DNA from: Desulfitobacterium sp038181555
Lineage (GTDB): Bacteria; Bacillota; Desulfitobacteriia; Desulfitobacteriales; Desulfitobacteriaceae
Assembly: GCF_038181555.1 (NCBI RefSeq)
Contig: NZ_JBBWUA010000008.1
Location: 1-64,000 of the forward strand
DNA length: 64,000 nt
Direction: 5' to 3'
How positions within the stretch are numbered: position 1 is the stretch's first letter; each line of letters begins with the position of its first letter. Under the pieces are notes generated by a model. It ran no database searches. It was not told where the DNA came from and was given only the letters and a program-made list of their open reading frames with translations. The position numbers and the translations under genes were made by a program. This document shows, piece by piece, positions 43,065-52,038 of the stretch.

Positions 43065-44447
43065 TCAAGCATTATCTTCTAAAGTTTTTATTTTATTATA
43101 AAGAGTAGCTAAAGAAATCTTCAAGACTCCCGCAGCGCGTTTTTTCCCTTCAACGGAATTACCATAGCGTTCTAATGCCAAGCGAATCATTTTTTTCTCT
43201 AATTGATCAAGGGCCATGGGCTCACGGAAGTGGATTTCCTCCGTCTTATTGACTACCTCAATCAGACTTGCAAAATCCTTAACATTAAGCATATCTCCTT
43301 CTACAGAATCCATGGCCATTTCTATTACATTTTTTAACTCGCGGATATTCCCCGGCCATTGATAATCTAACAAAAGCTGTTCTGCTTGAGTTGTCATCCC
43401 TATGACATGCTTACCCAGCTTTCGATTCGCCTTGTAGATAATACTCTGAGCATAAGTGAGAGCATCCTCCTTATGCTTTCTTAAGGGCTGGATGAAGATT
43501 TCAACTCCGTTAAGGAGGTGATATAAATCTTCTGAGAATTGACCATTGTCGACCATCTGTCTTAGGTTTCGGTTGGTCGCTGAGATGATGCGGACATCGA
43601 GCTCAACGGTACGGGTACCCTCAAGGGGTTGGTATTTCTTTTCTTGAAGGATATGCAACAATTTATTTTGCATATGTTCATTAAGCAGACCAATTTCGTC
43701 GAGAAAAAGAGTTCCGCAACTGGCACACTCTAGCTTACCTAACTTCTGATCCATTATATTTCCTTGGTATTTTTCATAACCAAGAAGTACACCTTCAATA
43801 AGGCTCTCGGGCAAATCTGCACAATCAATTTTCACAAATGGATTGTGGCATCTTAAACTGCCACTATGGATAGCATGGGCAAAAAGCTCCTTCCCAGAAC
43901 CACTTTCGCCGCTAATCAAAACGGGTGTATTGGTTTCAGCAGCACGGCGAGCTTTATTGCGTACAAACACAAAATCAGGATGACTACCGAGAATATCATC
44001 AAAGGTATAGGCGCTAGGTGCCATTTGATTGACCCTAGTTAAAAGGTCTTGGATTCTTTGTTTATAGTTCTCAAGCTCATCACTTAGCTTGGAGGCATCA
44101 GTTAGAGGCTTGAAAACCACTAAACCCGCCTCGATATTTCCCTCGATAATAATAGGATAGGCATTTGCAATCACTTCAGTCGCGCACTCTTCAATCGTCG
44201 AACGATGGGCATAGATTGGCTCATGTGTTCTCAGCACTCTTGCTAAGGCACCCTCTGGCGAGAGTTCAAAGATGTTCTTGCCAATCCTTTCAAAGGGTGA
44301 TATGCCTGTCAAACGGCTAAAATAAGGATTAACATATTCTATGGTGCCATCTTTCCCAGCTACCTCGATGGCTTCTTGAATTGAATTATAAAGCACATGT
44401 AATTCCTCTTCGACACGTAGACTGTCTCTCATCTCCACCCGTCTCAA
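43065..44447 (-). CDS. Sigma-54-activator-like regulator with PAS domain and atypical AAA+ core
   Basis: The protein has 460 residues: a PAS domain (about 15-115), an AAA+ domain with Walker A GESGSGKE at 180-187 and Walker B GTLFLDEIG near 245, and a Fis-type helix-turn-helix at the C-terminus. The family loop GAFTGA is replaced by GYEKYQGNIMDQ near 223-234. The two arginine-finger positions read QFSEDLYHLL instead of a FR..L..RL pattern. Activation of sigma-54 holoenzyme therefore looks unlikely. It may act at sigma-A promoters, as TyrR does. The start is TTG after a GGGGGG stretch. It stands alone. Confidence 0.85.
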   Translation of the reverse strand: MRRVEMRDSLRVEEELHVLYNSIQEAIEVAGKDGTIEYVNPYFSRLTGISPFERIGKNIFELSPEGALARVLRTHEPIYAHRSTIEECATEVIANAYPIIIEGNIEAGLVVFKPLTDASKLSDELENYKQRIQDLLTRVNQMAPSAYTFDDILGSHPDFVFVRNKARRAAETNTPVLISGESGSGKELFAHAIHSGSLRCHNPFVKIDCADLPESLIEGVLLGYEKYQGNIMDQKLGKLECASCGTLFLDEIGLLNEHMQNKLLHILQEKKYQPLEGTRTVELDVRIISATNRNLRQMVDNGQFSEDLYHLLNGVEIFIQPLRKHKEDALTYAQSIIYKANRKLGKHVIGMTTQAEQLLLDYQWPGNIRELKNVIEMAMDSVEGDMLNVKDFASLIEVVNKTEEIHFREPMALDQLEKKMIRLALERYGNSVEGKKRAAGVLKISLATLYNKIKTLEDNA

Positions 44448-44573
44448 TTTGAGCCCCCCACTCTTTTCCCTCTTATAATATTTATAATTTATCTAATAAT
44501 TTGAATATTCAACGCATTAAGCAAATCCCCTTCTTAAAGTTAGGAATAATTAATATATTTTCCAATAAAATTA

Positions 44574-44603
44574 AGAAACAGCCAGGGAGACCTGACTGTT
44601 TCT
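44574..44603 (-). terminator. Intrinsic terminator of the EF-G-like operon
   Basis: A 13-bp stem (AGAAACAG.CAGG with CCTG.CTGTTTCT) has one position that pairs as a wobble in the minus-strand RNA, followed by a T-rich tail. Confidence 0.85.
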
Positions 44604-44616
44604 AAGGATAATCTCT

Positions 44617-46638
44617 TTAATTGCCTTGAGCCGCCTTCAATTCGCTGATAATGCCTTCACTGATGCGGGCAGGCACCTCATCATATTTTAAGAAGCGAAT
44701 ATCAAAGCTTCCTCTTCCCTGGGTCATAGATTTGAGATCGATGGCATAACGCATCATTTCGGACTGTGGCACATGGGCTTTAATCACTTGGAACTTACCA
44801 TCAGCTTCCATTCCTAAAACTCTGCCTCTTTTGCCATTGATATCACCAATGACATCGCCCATATAAGCTTCCGGCACCCGGACCTCTACTTCAGCAATAG
44901 GCTCTAACAAGGTAGGGATGGCCATCTCCGCTCCTTTGCGGAAGGCAATGATGGAGGCCAACTTGAAGGCCATTTCCGAAGAATCTACACTATGATAGGA
45001 GCCATCAGTCAGTGTCGCCTTAAAGCCTGTAACCGGATATCCAGCCAATACACCTTCGGACATTGCTTCACGGATTCCCTTCTCGACAGCCGGAAAGTAT
45101 TGTCTAGGTACTGCCCCACCAAAAACCTCCTCAGAAAAAACAAAGTCGCCATCTGCTAAAGGTTCAAGATTGAGCCACACATGCCCATATTGTCCATGTC
45201 CGCCGCTCTGCTTTTTATGCTTTCCTTCCACTTTTACGGCTTTCCTGATGGTTTCCCGATAAGGAACACGAGGAACCTTCGTCTCAACGCCCACCCCGAA
45301 TTTCCGTTGGAGCTTTTCCATGAGGATTTCCACATGCATCTCACCCATACCGTAAAGAATCAACTCTTTGGTTTCAATATTTTTTTCAACACGCATGGTA
45401 GGGTCTTCTTCACTCAAGCGGACCAAGGCATTGCCCAATTTATCCTCATCACCTTTGCTCTTCGGTGCAATCGCAACAGGTAAACGAGGAATCGAAAAAG
45501 CGATACCTTCCAATTCAACAGGGCTATCTTTGGCGCAAAGGGTATCCCCTGTTGCTGCCTCTTGAAGCTTAGCTAAGACGGCTATGTCACCGGCTGGTAC
45601 GGATTGAACAGGATCCTGATTTTTACCTCGTAAAATAAAAGGAGTACTGATTTTTTCTTCTTTTTCCTTTAGGGTATTATAGACCATGCTGTCTGCTTGG
45701 ATTTTTCCTCCGTAGACACGAATGAAGCTCATTTTGCCAACATAAGGGTCTGCTAAGGTTTTAAAGACAAGAGCGCTGCGTTCTTCATGCACTTGCGGAA
45801 CCGGTGCATAGTGAACAATGAAATCAAGCAGATTCGCTGTGCCCATATTTTTCAGGGCAGAGCCCGCAAGGACCGGTACTACTATATTTTGTTCGAGGGC
45901 CTTTTTTAAGGCCTGGCGAAGATCCTCATTGCTCAGTGCTTCACCGTCTAGGTATTTGGTCAATATATCGTCATCAGCTTCAGCCACGGCTTCTGCCAAT
46001 ATTTCTCGATATTCTTCCACCTCAGAAAGATACTCTGATGGGATATCCTTCAAAGTATATTTCCCACTGGCATCATTATCATAGACGTAGGCTTTCTGTT
46101 CTATGATATCAACTATTCCTTGAAATTCATTTTCTAGACCCATGGGAACATGCATGGGCACAAATCGCGTGTTCGGAAAAGACTCCTTTAATTGATCAAT
46201 TGTTTTAGTAAAGCTGGCGTTTTCCCGCTCTAACTTATTAATAAAAATAACGCGAGGCAACTTCTGCTCTTCCATCAAGTCAAGTATAAGCTCAGCTTGT
46301 ACTTCAAGACCTGATACGCCACACAGAACAACAACCCCGCTCTCTGCCACTCTCAGGGCAGACTTGACCTCTCCAAAAAAATCGGAATATCCTGGAGTAT
46401 CAAGGATATTAATTTTAAAGCCTTGCCATTCTACAGGAATAAGACTCGTACTGATGGAGACCTTGTGTTTAATTTCTTCTGGCAAAGAATCTGACATAGT
46501 ATTACCTTCAGGCACTTTCCCCATCCGGGTAGTAGCGCCTGAGCTAAAGAGACAAGCCTCCGACAATGACGTCTTCCCTGCCCCTCCATGCCCTACTAGG
46601 CATATGTTGCGTAGATTCATAGTGTCATAGGTCTTCAA
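44617..46638 (-). CDS. Elongation factor G paralogue (FusA2-like)
   Basis: The protein has 673 residues and the full EF-G domain series. The G domain has GHGGAGKT at residues 16-23 in place of the usual GHIDAGKT, DTPGY at 80-84, and NKLE at 134-137 in place of NKxD. The switch I RGITI motif is not evident. Domains II-V follow, with GHGQYGHVW near 475. This is the EF-G-like subgroup, distinct from the housekeeping factor, and its role in translation is unclear. The start is TTG after GGAGG with about 10 bases of spacing. It lies 15 bases after iadA, so they are cotranscribed. Confidence 0.88.
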   Translation of the reverse strand: MKTYDTMNLRNICLVGHGGAGKTSLSEACLFSSGATTRMGKVPEGNTMSDSLPEEIKHKVSISTSLIPVEWQGFKINILDTPGYSDFFGEVKSALRVAESGVVVLCGVSGLEVQAELILDLMEEQKLPRVIFINKLERENASFTKTIDQLKESFPNTRFVPMHVPMGLENEFQGIVDIIEQKAYVYDNDASGKYTLKDIPSEYLSEVEEYREILAEAVAEADDDILTKYLDGEALSNEDLRQALKKALEQNIVVPVLAGSALKNMGTANLLDFIVHYAPVPQVHEERSALVFKTLADPYVGKMSFIRVYGGKIQADSMVYNTLKEKEEKISTPFILRGKNQDPVQSVPAGDIAVLAKLQEAATGDTLCAKDSPVELEGIAFSIPRLPVAIAPKSKGDEDKLGNALVRLSEEDPTMRVEKNIETKELILYGMGEMHVEILMEKLQRKFGVGVETKVPRVPYRETIRKAVKVEGKHKKQSGGHGQYGHVWLNLEPLADGDFVFSEEVFGGAVPRQYFPAVEKGIREAMSEGVLAGYPVTGFKATLTDGSYHSVDSSEMAFKLASIIAFRKGAEMAIPTLLEPIAEVEVRVPEAYMGDVIGDINGKRGRVLGMEADGKFQVIKAHVPQSEMMRYAIDLKSMTQGRGSFDIRFLKYDEVPARISEGIISELKAAQGN

Positions 46639-46653
46639 GACAAATCAACCTCC

Positions 46654-47883
46654 TTAATGTGTATTAGAAAGGATCCTACCTTTGACTAATCGTGGAGTTT
46701 CTACAGTCTGAAGATGACTCGCCAATGATGTCTCAAACATCCCAAAAACAACAGGCGTACGGTCACGAATCATTATTTTGCCCCTAGCCCAGACCTTATC
46801 AATCCTAAGATCATCAGTCAAAGCGACTAAATCTCCGTCATAGCCTTGCCGAATCATACCTTTGCCTTTTAATTTCAGAATACGGGCAGGGTTACTGGTA
46901 ATCGTCGGCAAAACAATTTCTAGGGGTATTTTATACTCATTTATGGCCTCTCGAACATCGCGCCAAAGGACATGAACCGAACCGATTCCCATGCCGACTA
47001 GGGCACCAGCCTCATTGTATTGAGGTAAGCTACCATTGCCATCGGAAGTAACGGTGACTCGGTCATTTAATAGTCCTTGCTCATAGAGGGTATTTAAAAC
47101 GAAGGGAACATGTAAATGGGGTTCAAAATCGTCGCAACCTGCTGTTAGATCAATTGTGCCACCCGCTTTTAGAAACTCTACACCTTCCTTTAAGAGTTTT
47201 TCCTTTCGATTGATATGTGTCGGCATAAATTGGGTAATCGGGATTTCAGTGTCTTCCACAATCCTCCAAATCGGGGATAAGCCTCTTTTCCCTTCACCTA
47301 AATGGATATGAACAATTCCCGCTTTGTGTCCTAGCATCCCTCCTACGCGAGCTCCTGCCGCAAGGCGTTCCAGCTCGGAGATCTGGGGTTGGGCTGAGCG
47401 GTGATCAGAGATAGCAATCTCACCCGCCCCAATAACTTTATCGATTAAGACTAGGTCCTTACGGAGATTATCAAAAACCATACGATCGGCTTGATATCCT
47501 CCGCTATAGACATAGCACGTTAATCCTTCTTCTTCAAGGGCATTGGCTTTTACTAAAAGTCCTTCCATGGAACGGGATAGAGAATCCGTCCCTAAGCAAC
47601 CTACTACAGTGGTGATCCCCGCTTGGGTTAGCTGTGAGAGTTGGACCTCCGGAGTTCGCGAGCTGGGGCCGGCTTCTCCACCACCACCACAAATATGGAC
47701 ATGAGCATCAATAAAACCCGGCACAAGGTAGTTCCCTTTCAGATCATAGACCTGACCATTAATGTAAGAAGGAAGAGATAAATCGTTACCTATGGCTGCA
47801 ATCTGGTTTCCCACCACAAGGAGATCATGTGTCTCAAGTGGTTCCGGTGCAAAGATGTTTGCATTCTTGATCAAGCTCCACAC
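46654..47883 (-). CDS. iadA: Isoaspartyl dipeptidase
   Basis: The protein has 409 residues and matches IadA (peptidase M38) throughout: GFIDAHVHICGGGGEAG near residues 57-72 with the HxH pair, the SRTPEV segment, SDHRS near 159, FMPTHINR, and SSDGNG-like TSDGNGSLP near 288. It splits beta-aspartyl dipeptides that arise from damaged proteins. Where E. coli IadA has a carboxylated lysine bridging the metals, this sequence appears to have Glu155 (GAGEIAISDHRS). The start is GTG after GGGAGGGG. The EF-G paralogue gene follows directly. Confidence 0.9.
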   Translation of the reverse strand: MWSLIKNANIFAPEPLETHDLLVVGNQIAAIGNDLSLPSYINGQVYDLKGNYLVPGFIDAHVHICGGGGEAGPSSRTPEVQLSQLTQAGITTVVGCLGTDSLSRSMEGLLVKANALEEEGLTCYVYSGGYQADRMVFDNLRKDLVLIDKVIGAGEIAISDHRSAQPQISELERLAAGARVGGMLGHKAGIVHIHLGEGKRGLSPIWRIVEDTEIPITQFMPTHINRKEKLLKEGVEFLKAGGTIDLTAGCDDFEPHLHVPFVLNTLYEQGLLNDRVTVTSDGNGSLPQYNEAGALVGMGIGSVHVLWRDVREAINEYKIPLEIVLPTITSNPARILKLKGKGMIRQGYDGDLVALTDDLRIDKVWARGKIMIRDRTPVVFGMFETSLASHLQTVETPRLVKGRILSNTH

Positions 47884-48066
47884 AGGTAACCCCTCCCTTT
47901 ATGGAAGGTAGAGTGCCCATTAATATTTAATCTTATTCGAATTAGTTAGAAAGTTTGAGCAAATTTGCAACTGTAGAGTTATTCTCCACTAATGATAAAA
48001 ATCCTTTCTTATTACCCATTCTCCATAAAAATCAATGAACTTTTTAACTCCTAGCTTATCCTTTCA

Positions 48067-48088
48067 GACAATCTTTAATTAAATTGTC
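48067..48088. promoter_or_regulatory. Imperfect palindrome between divergent iadA and spoVB
   Basis: GACAAT and ATTGTC flank an AT-rich core that contains TTTAATTAAA. It lies in the 270-base gap between the two divergent genes, a candidate operator. A 12-base direct repeat (TAGAGTTATTCT) also occurs in this gap at 47974 and 48110. Confidence 0.3.
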
Positions 48089-48153
48089 ATTACTTTCCTT
48101 TCTCAAGCATAGAGTTATTCTGGATATGTGGGACTTGGGGAGTTGGGGGATGG

Positions 48154-49695
48154 ATGACGAAACGAACATTTGTTTATGGTGCTGTCATTCTATTGACCGC
48201 AAATTTCTTAAACCGTGTCTTAGGATTTATCTATCAATACCTAATTATGACCCACATCGGTGGGGAGGCTTTTGGCTTATTTAATATGGTTTTTCCCATG
48301 TACATGCTAGCTCTTGTCTTTACTACGGCAGGTATACCCTTAGCAGTTTCTAAAATGATCTCCGAAGCTATGTCCCTGAATAATACAGTACGTGCTCAAA
48401 GTATTTTTCGTACAGCTCTTGTTTTCTTAACCGGTTCAGGTGCCGTAATTTCGCTTCTTCTCTTCTTAGTTTCTCCTTATCTGGCAGAGCGTTTATTTCC
48501 CGATCCACGTGTGCTCAGACTTTTCCTCATTTGCACTCCGGCAATCTTCGTGGTCTCTATTTCCTCTGCTTTTCGAGGCTATTTTCAAGGGATGCAAAAC
48601 ATGCTTCCCACTGCAATCAGCCAAATCTGCGAGCAGCTAGTACGCGTATCCGTTGGATTTATGACTGCCTATACTCTCTTACCGCGCGGTATAGAATGGG
48701 CAGCCGCGGGTTTAGCTTTAGGCATGTTAGCGGGCGAAATCGTTGGCCTCTGCGTCATAATTCTTCAATATATGCTCCAAAAAAGAAAAAAGCCATCTCA
48801 GGTTAATGAAGCGGAGCATGCACTGCAAACCATGAGAGAGCTTTTTCACTTAGCTTATCCGGTAACCATCGGAAGACTCTTTTCCACAGGCTTATCGTCC
48901 CTAGACGCTATGCTGATACCTCAACGCTTGCAAGTAGCCGGATATACTGCCCGTGAAGCGACAACTCTGTTCGGTCAACTTGGCGGAGCAGCCTTTACCC
49001 TACTCAATTTCCCCAGCGTATTCACCTTTGCCTTGGCTACCTCCCTCGTCCCTGCCATCTCGGAAGCAGCGGCCAGAAAACAAATGCAAATCGTCAAGCT
49101 CCGCAGTGCCCAAGCCATTCGGATGACTATTTTCATTGGGGTACCCAGCCTGATTATCCTGTTCTTCTTTGCCGACCCCTTCAGTGCCTTCTTTAAAAGC
49201 AAAAACACCAGCAACGTTCTACGCCTGCTGGCCCTAGGGGGGATATTTTCCTATCTTCAACAAACATCCACCGGAATTCTTCAAGGATTAGGCAAGGTAC
49301 AGCTCCCGGTGCTTAACTCCATCATTGCCGCCGGCATTCGTATTCCCATCCTCTTTACCTTAACAGCCTCTCCTCTCTGGGGACTTAAAGGAACCGCCCT
49401 CGCTTATGTCTGCGGTTATTTTATATCGTCATCCTTAAACCTAGCAGCTATTGTTCGTTATACGGGGATGCCTGTGAACCTAAGGGAATTTCTTCTGCAA
49501 CCCCTCATTGGGGGAATCGGTATGATGTTAACCTTCCGGTTAGTCCATCCCTTCTTTGCTTTCCATCCTTTAGCCTTTTTTCCGGAAATCATTCTGGGCG
49601 CAGGAGTCTACTTCGTCATCATATTTCTAAACGGCGGGATCAATCGTGACGATTTGCGCAGAATCCCTTGGTTAGGCAAATTTCTTCCTCGCTAA
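48154..49695 (+). CDS. spoVB: Stage V sporulation protein B (SpoVB), MOP-type flippase
   Basis: The protein has 513 residues and about 14 hydrophobic segments. It starts with FVYGAVILLTANFLNRVLGF, typical of the SpoVB/MurJ-like MOP flippase family. SpoVB is required for spore cortex synthesis and is thought to move lipid-linked peptidoglycan precursors across the membrane. The ATG follows a G-rich run (GGGGAGTTGGGGG). It is a single plus-strand gene, divergent from iadA. A sporulation sigma-factor promoter is expected, but I could not identify one with confidence. Confidence 0.9.
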   Translation: MTKRTFVYGAVILLTANFLNRVLGFIYQYLIMTHIGGEAFGLFNMVFPMYMLALVFTTAGIPLAVSKMISEAMSLNNTVRAQSIFRTALVFLTGSGAVISLLLFLVSPYLAERLFPDPRVLRLFLICTPAIFVVSISSAFRGYFQGMQNMLPTAISQICEQLVRVSVGFMTAYTLLPRGIEWAAAGLALGMLAGEIVGLCVIILQYMLQKRKKPSQVNEAEHALQTMRELFHLAYPVTIGRLFSTGLSSLDAMLIPQRLQVAGYTAREATTLFGQLGGAAFTLLNFPSVFTFALATSLVPAISEAAARKQMQIVKLRSAQAIRMTIFIGVPSLIILFFFADPFSAFFKSKNTSNVLRLLALGGIFSYLQQTSTGILQGLGKVQLPVLNSIIAAGIRIPILFTLTASPLWGLKGTALAYVCGYFISSSLNLAAIVRYTGMPVNLREFLLQPLIGGIGMMLTFRLVHPFFAFHPLAFFPEIILGAGVYFVIIFLNGGINRDDLRRIPWLGKFLPR

Positions 49696-49716
49696 AGTTG
49701 GCAATTGCCTAAAAGA

Positions 49717-49974
49717 TTATTTCGCAAGCCACTGCTTGATTTCTTTTCCGTATTGCCAATAGGTAAGGAGCATCGTTATCCCCACAACAATCACCAATAA
49801 TATTTTGTATATGAAGAATACCTTAATTACCGTGAGCACACTTAGCAATAAGGCAAAAAAAGCGGGTAAAACTAAAATCTTAGTCCACCTTTTATCTCTA
49901 TTCTTGAGCTTTTCCGGGGAGGAAAAAACAAAAAGGAACAAGAAAAAATAAAACAAAAAGGTTCCAATAATCAA
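49717..49974 (-). CDS. Small membrane protein, 85 residues
   Basis: A protein of about 85 residues with three hydrophobic segments (near 4-20, 40-58, 60-75 of the shorter form) and a basic middle loop (SSPEKLKNRDKRW). I start at the TTG at 49974, eight bases after GGGAGG. A longer frame from a TTG at 49995 overlaps that site. No family is recognised. It ends convergent with spoVB, so it is not in that operon. Confidence 0.65.
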   Translation of the reverse strand: MIIGTFLFYFFLFLFVFSSPEKLKNRDKRWTKILVLPAFFALLLSVLTVIKVFFIYKILLVIVVGITMLLTYWQYGKEIKQWLAK

Positions 49975-50094
49975 CTCAGCTTCCTCCCTTAACAATTAAG
50001 CTTAAATTCTCCAGAATTTCTTTACTATATTTCCTTTCATCTTTGTAAAAGATAGAATTGTCTCGATTAAACAGATGAAAGGAGATGGATATCT

Positions 50095-50319
50095 ATGAAT
50101 CGCAGTAACCGCTCCGCTGGCATATTGCCCAAATCTGTTTTGGACGAGTTCAAAATGGAGGTTGCTTCCGAATTAGGTCTGACTGATAAAATCCAATCAC
50201 AAGGTTGGGCCAACATGACTTCTCGAGAATGCGGTCATGTAGGAGGTAGAATCGGTGGGAGCATGGTCAAAGCCATGATTCGCCGAGCCGAAGAGAGTCT
50301 TAAAAACGGTAATCTTTGA
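50095..50319 (+). CDS. Alpha/beta-type small acid-soluble spore protein
   Basis: The protein has 74 residues and matches alpha/beta SASPs. The GPR protease-cleavage region reads FKMEVASELGL near residues 19-29, and the DNA-binding helix region is GHVGGRIGGSMVKAMI near 47-62. It coats spore DNA, changing it to an A-like form that resists UV, and is degraded on germination. The start is ATG after AAGGAGATGG. In other spore-formers sigma-G drives such genes; a sigma-G promoter is not obvious to me here. Confidence 0.93.
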   Translation: MNRSNRSAGILPKSVLDEFKMEVASELGLTDKIQSQGWANMTSRECGHVGGRIGGSMVKAMIRRAEESLKNGNL

Positions 50320-50329
50320 ACAAGACTTC

Positions 50330-50353
50330 GTTCGGAGGGGCACTCTGAACGTT
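50330..50353 (+). terminator. Possible terminator of the SASP gene
   Basis: GTTCGGAG pairs with CTCTGAAC with one wobble, 11 bases past the stop, followed only by GTTTG. A weak terminator. Confidence 0.45.
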
Positions 50354-50437
50354 TGTCGAGTCCATACTGGACTTAACCGCTCTCTATCATCGCAGCCTAT
50401 AAGGAGACTTAGAGTGGGTTAGCCCAGTGATAATCAA

Positions 50438-50470
50438 ACATAGGAGTACAGAAAGTCTGTACTCCTATGT
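50438..50470. repeat. 15-bp perfect hairpin at the end of surE
   Basis: The left arm ACATAGGAGTACAGA (50438-50452) and the right arm TCTGTACTCCTATGT (50456-50470) pair perfectly over a 3-base loop. The stem covers the surE stop codon. Neither side has a long T-run, but in this position it probably ends or stabilises the surE transcript. Confidence 0.6.
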
Positions 50471-51226
50471 ATTTGTGAAGTTCAATGTAGCAAAGCCCTC
50501 ACGTATTTGATTAAGCTTCTCATAATCGGTTAAATCACTATGCATTGGGGTTAATGAAATATAGCCTGCTTGGATTGCATAGAGGTCTGTTTCTTGATCC
50601 ATCTCCGGTGATACAGTACCTGCCTGCCAATAATACTCCTTGCCATAGGGGGCTTTGCGATGTTCAAAGACATTTTCATAGACAGCTTTACCAAGCTTAG
50701 TGATGCGAACCCCTTTCCACTCGTTTTCGGACATGGGTGGAATATTAACGTTTAACAAGCCTGAGCGGAATAATTTTGGTTCTTGCAGGATTTTTGCCAC
50801 AAAATGAGCTGCCGGTTCATAATCTGAAGCAGAAAAGGCAGCTAAAGAAACAGCTATAGCGGGTATGCCCAGCAGCACACCTTCCATGGCTGCGGAAACT
50901 GTCCCGGAATAAAAGACATCAGTACCTAAGTTCGGGCCATTATTAATCCCTGAAATCACCAAATCCGGTCGCGGAATAATATCCCCTTGGATGGCCAATT
51001 TTACACAGTCTGCAGGCTTGCCACTGACAGCATAGCCAGTTCCATGTTCAAGAGGGTGTTTAGTGATAAATAGTGGTTCAAATAAGGTAATCGAATGCCC
51101 TGTAGCCGATCGTTGACTATCAGGGGCTACGATCGACAATTGATAGCCTTCCTTGGCGAGGACTGAATATAAGGTTTGAAGCCCTTGGGCAAAATAGCCG
51201 TCATCATTCGTTAATAAAATATGCAT
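50465..51226 (-). CDS. surE: 5'/3'-nucleotidase SurE
   Basis: The protein has 253 residues. The N-terminus MHILLTNDDGYFAQGL holds the metal-binding Asp pair, VAPDSQRSATGHS carries the Ser, and SGINNGPNLGTDVFYSGTV the Asn and active-site loop, all family hallmarks. It removes phosphate from nucleoside monophosphates in stationary phase. I start at the ATG at 51226, six bases after GGAG; a TTG four codons earlier is not needed. It is the last gene of a folE-ypmA-surE group, 13 bases after the DUF4264 gene. Confidence 0.93.
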   Translation of the reverse strand: MHILLTNDDGYFAQGLQTLYSVLAKEGYQLSIVAPDSQRSATGHSITLFEPLFITKHPLEHGTGYAVSGKPADCVKLAIQGDIIPRPDLVISGINNGPNLGTDVFYSGTVSAAMEGVLLGIPAIAVSLAAFSASDYEPAAHFVAKILQEPKLFRSGLLNVNIPPMSENEWKGVRITKLGKAVYENVFEHRKAPYGKEYYWQAGTVSPEMDQETDLYAIQAGYISLTPMHSDLTDYEKLNQIREGFATLNFTNT

Positions 51227-51239
51227 TGTACACTCCAAA

Positions 51240-51413
51240 CTACTCGACTTCGTATACCGAAATAGTCATAGTATCTTCTTTCTTACTTAGGCCAAACATT
51301 AAATGGTGCTCTTTAAGATTTTTGTTCAGAAAATCTACGACTTTGTAGAGTTCTGAATTTATTTTTAGCTTCTGGGTTCCTATGAGCTCTATTTTTCCCG
51401 ATTTTCTATCCAT
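51240..51413 (-). CDS. DUF4264 (YpmA-like) small protein
   Basis: A protein of about 57 residues with the pattern GKIELIGTQKL, then ELYKVVDFLNKNLKE, then LMFGLSKK and a final ISVYEVE. This fits my memory of the YpmA/DUF4264 family of Firmicutes, whose function is unknown. The start is the ATG at 51413 after AAAGGATGAG, with an ATG three codons earlier as alternative. It lies 13 bases before surE and 61 bases after folE. Confidence 0.75.
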   Translation of the reverse strand: MDRKSGKIELIGTQKLKINSELYKVVDFLNKNLKEHHLMFGLSKKEDTMTISVYEVE

Positions 51414-51474
51414 AATTCTCATCCTTTAGCCTTAGGCCTTTTTAGTTGCCAGAAACATCTGGGAAGCTTTGGCG

Positions 51475-52038
51475 TTATTGCTTTATGAGCGCAAACCCTT
51501 CCGCACGAGTCACTTCATTGGTTTTAAAAATCCCCCGTACTGCAGAGGTCAAGGTTCGAGAACCCGGCTTTTTAACTCCGCGCATGGTCATACACATATG
51601 CTCGGCCTCAATGACAACAAGCACTCCTCTGGCATTCAGCATACTCATGACTGAGTCCGCAACCTGTCCAGTTAAGCGTTCTTGTAGCTGTGGTCGTTTG
51701 GCATACCCTTCAACAACCCTGGCAATTTTCGACAAGCCTGTAATCTTTCCTTTGCGTGGTATGTAGGCCACATGGGCTTTGCCATAGAAGGGAACAAGAT
51801 GATGTTCGCACATAGAATAAACCGGAATATCCTTCACAATGATCATTTCTTCATGATCCTCGGAGAACTGTACCTTTAAATGCATGCTAGGGTCCTCATG
51901 AATCCCTGCAAAAACCTCTTGATACATTCGGGCAACTCGTTTGGGCGTGTCTAATAATCCTTCCCTTTGGGGATCTTCGCCTATTGCATCTAGGATCATT
52001 GTCACCGCTTGTTCAATCTTTTCTAAATCAATACTCAA
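51475..52038 (-). CDS. folE: GTP cyclohydrolase I (FolE, type IA)
   Basis: The protein has 187 residues and the type IA signature. Zinc-binding CEHHLVPF gives Cys77 and His80, and the third ligand Cys is in AEHMCMTMRGV near 148. DTPKRVARMY near 30-40 and GLSKIARVVEGYA near 105-117 are also typical. It converts GTP to dihydroneopterin triphosphate, the first step of folate (and queuosine) synthesis. The start is ATG. No other folate gene is visible nearby. Confidence 0.95.
   Translation of the reverse strand: MSIDLEKIEQAVTMILDAIGEDPQREGLLDTPKRVARMYQEVFAGIHEDPSMHLKVQFSEDHEEMIIVKDIPVYSMCEHHLVPFYGKAHVAYIPRKGKITGLSKIARVVEGYAKRPQLQERLTGQVADSVMSMLNARGVLVVIEAEHMCMTMRGVKKPGSRTLTSAVRGIFKTNEVTRAEGFALIKQ

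Noticed and set aside
48084..48284. Plus-strand frame overlapping the spoVB start
   Set aside because: It is out of frame with spoVB, which has full family similarity; the frame has no independent support.
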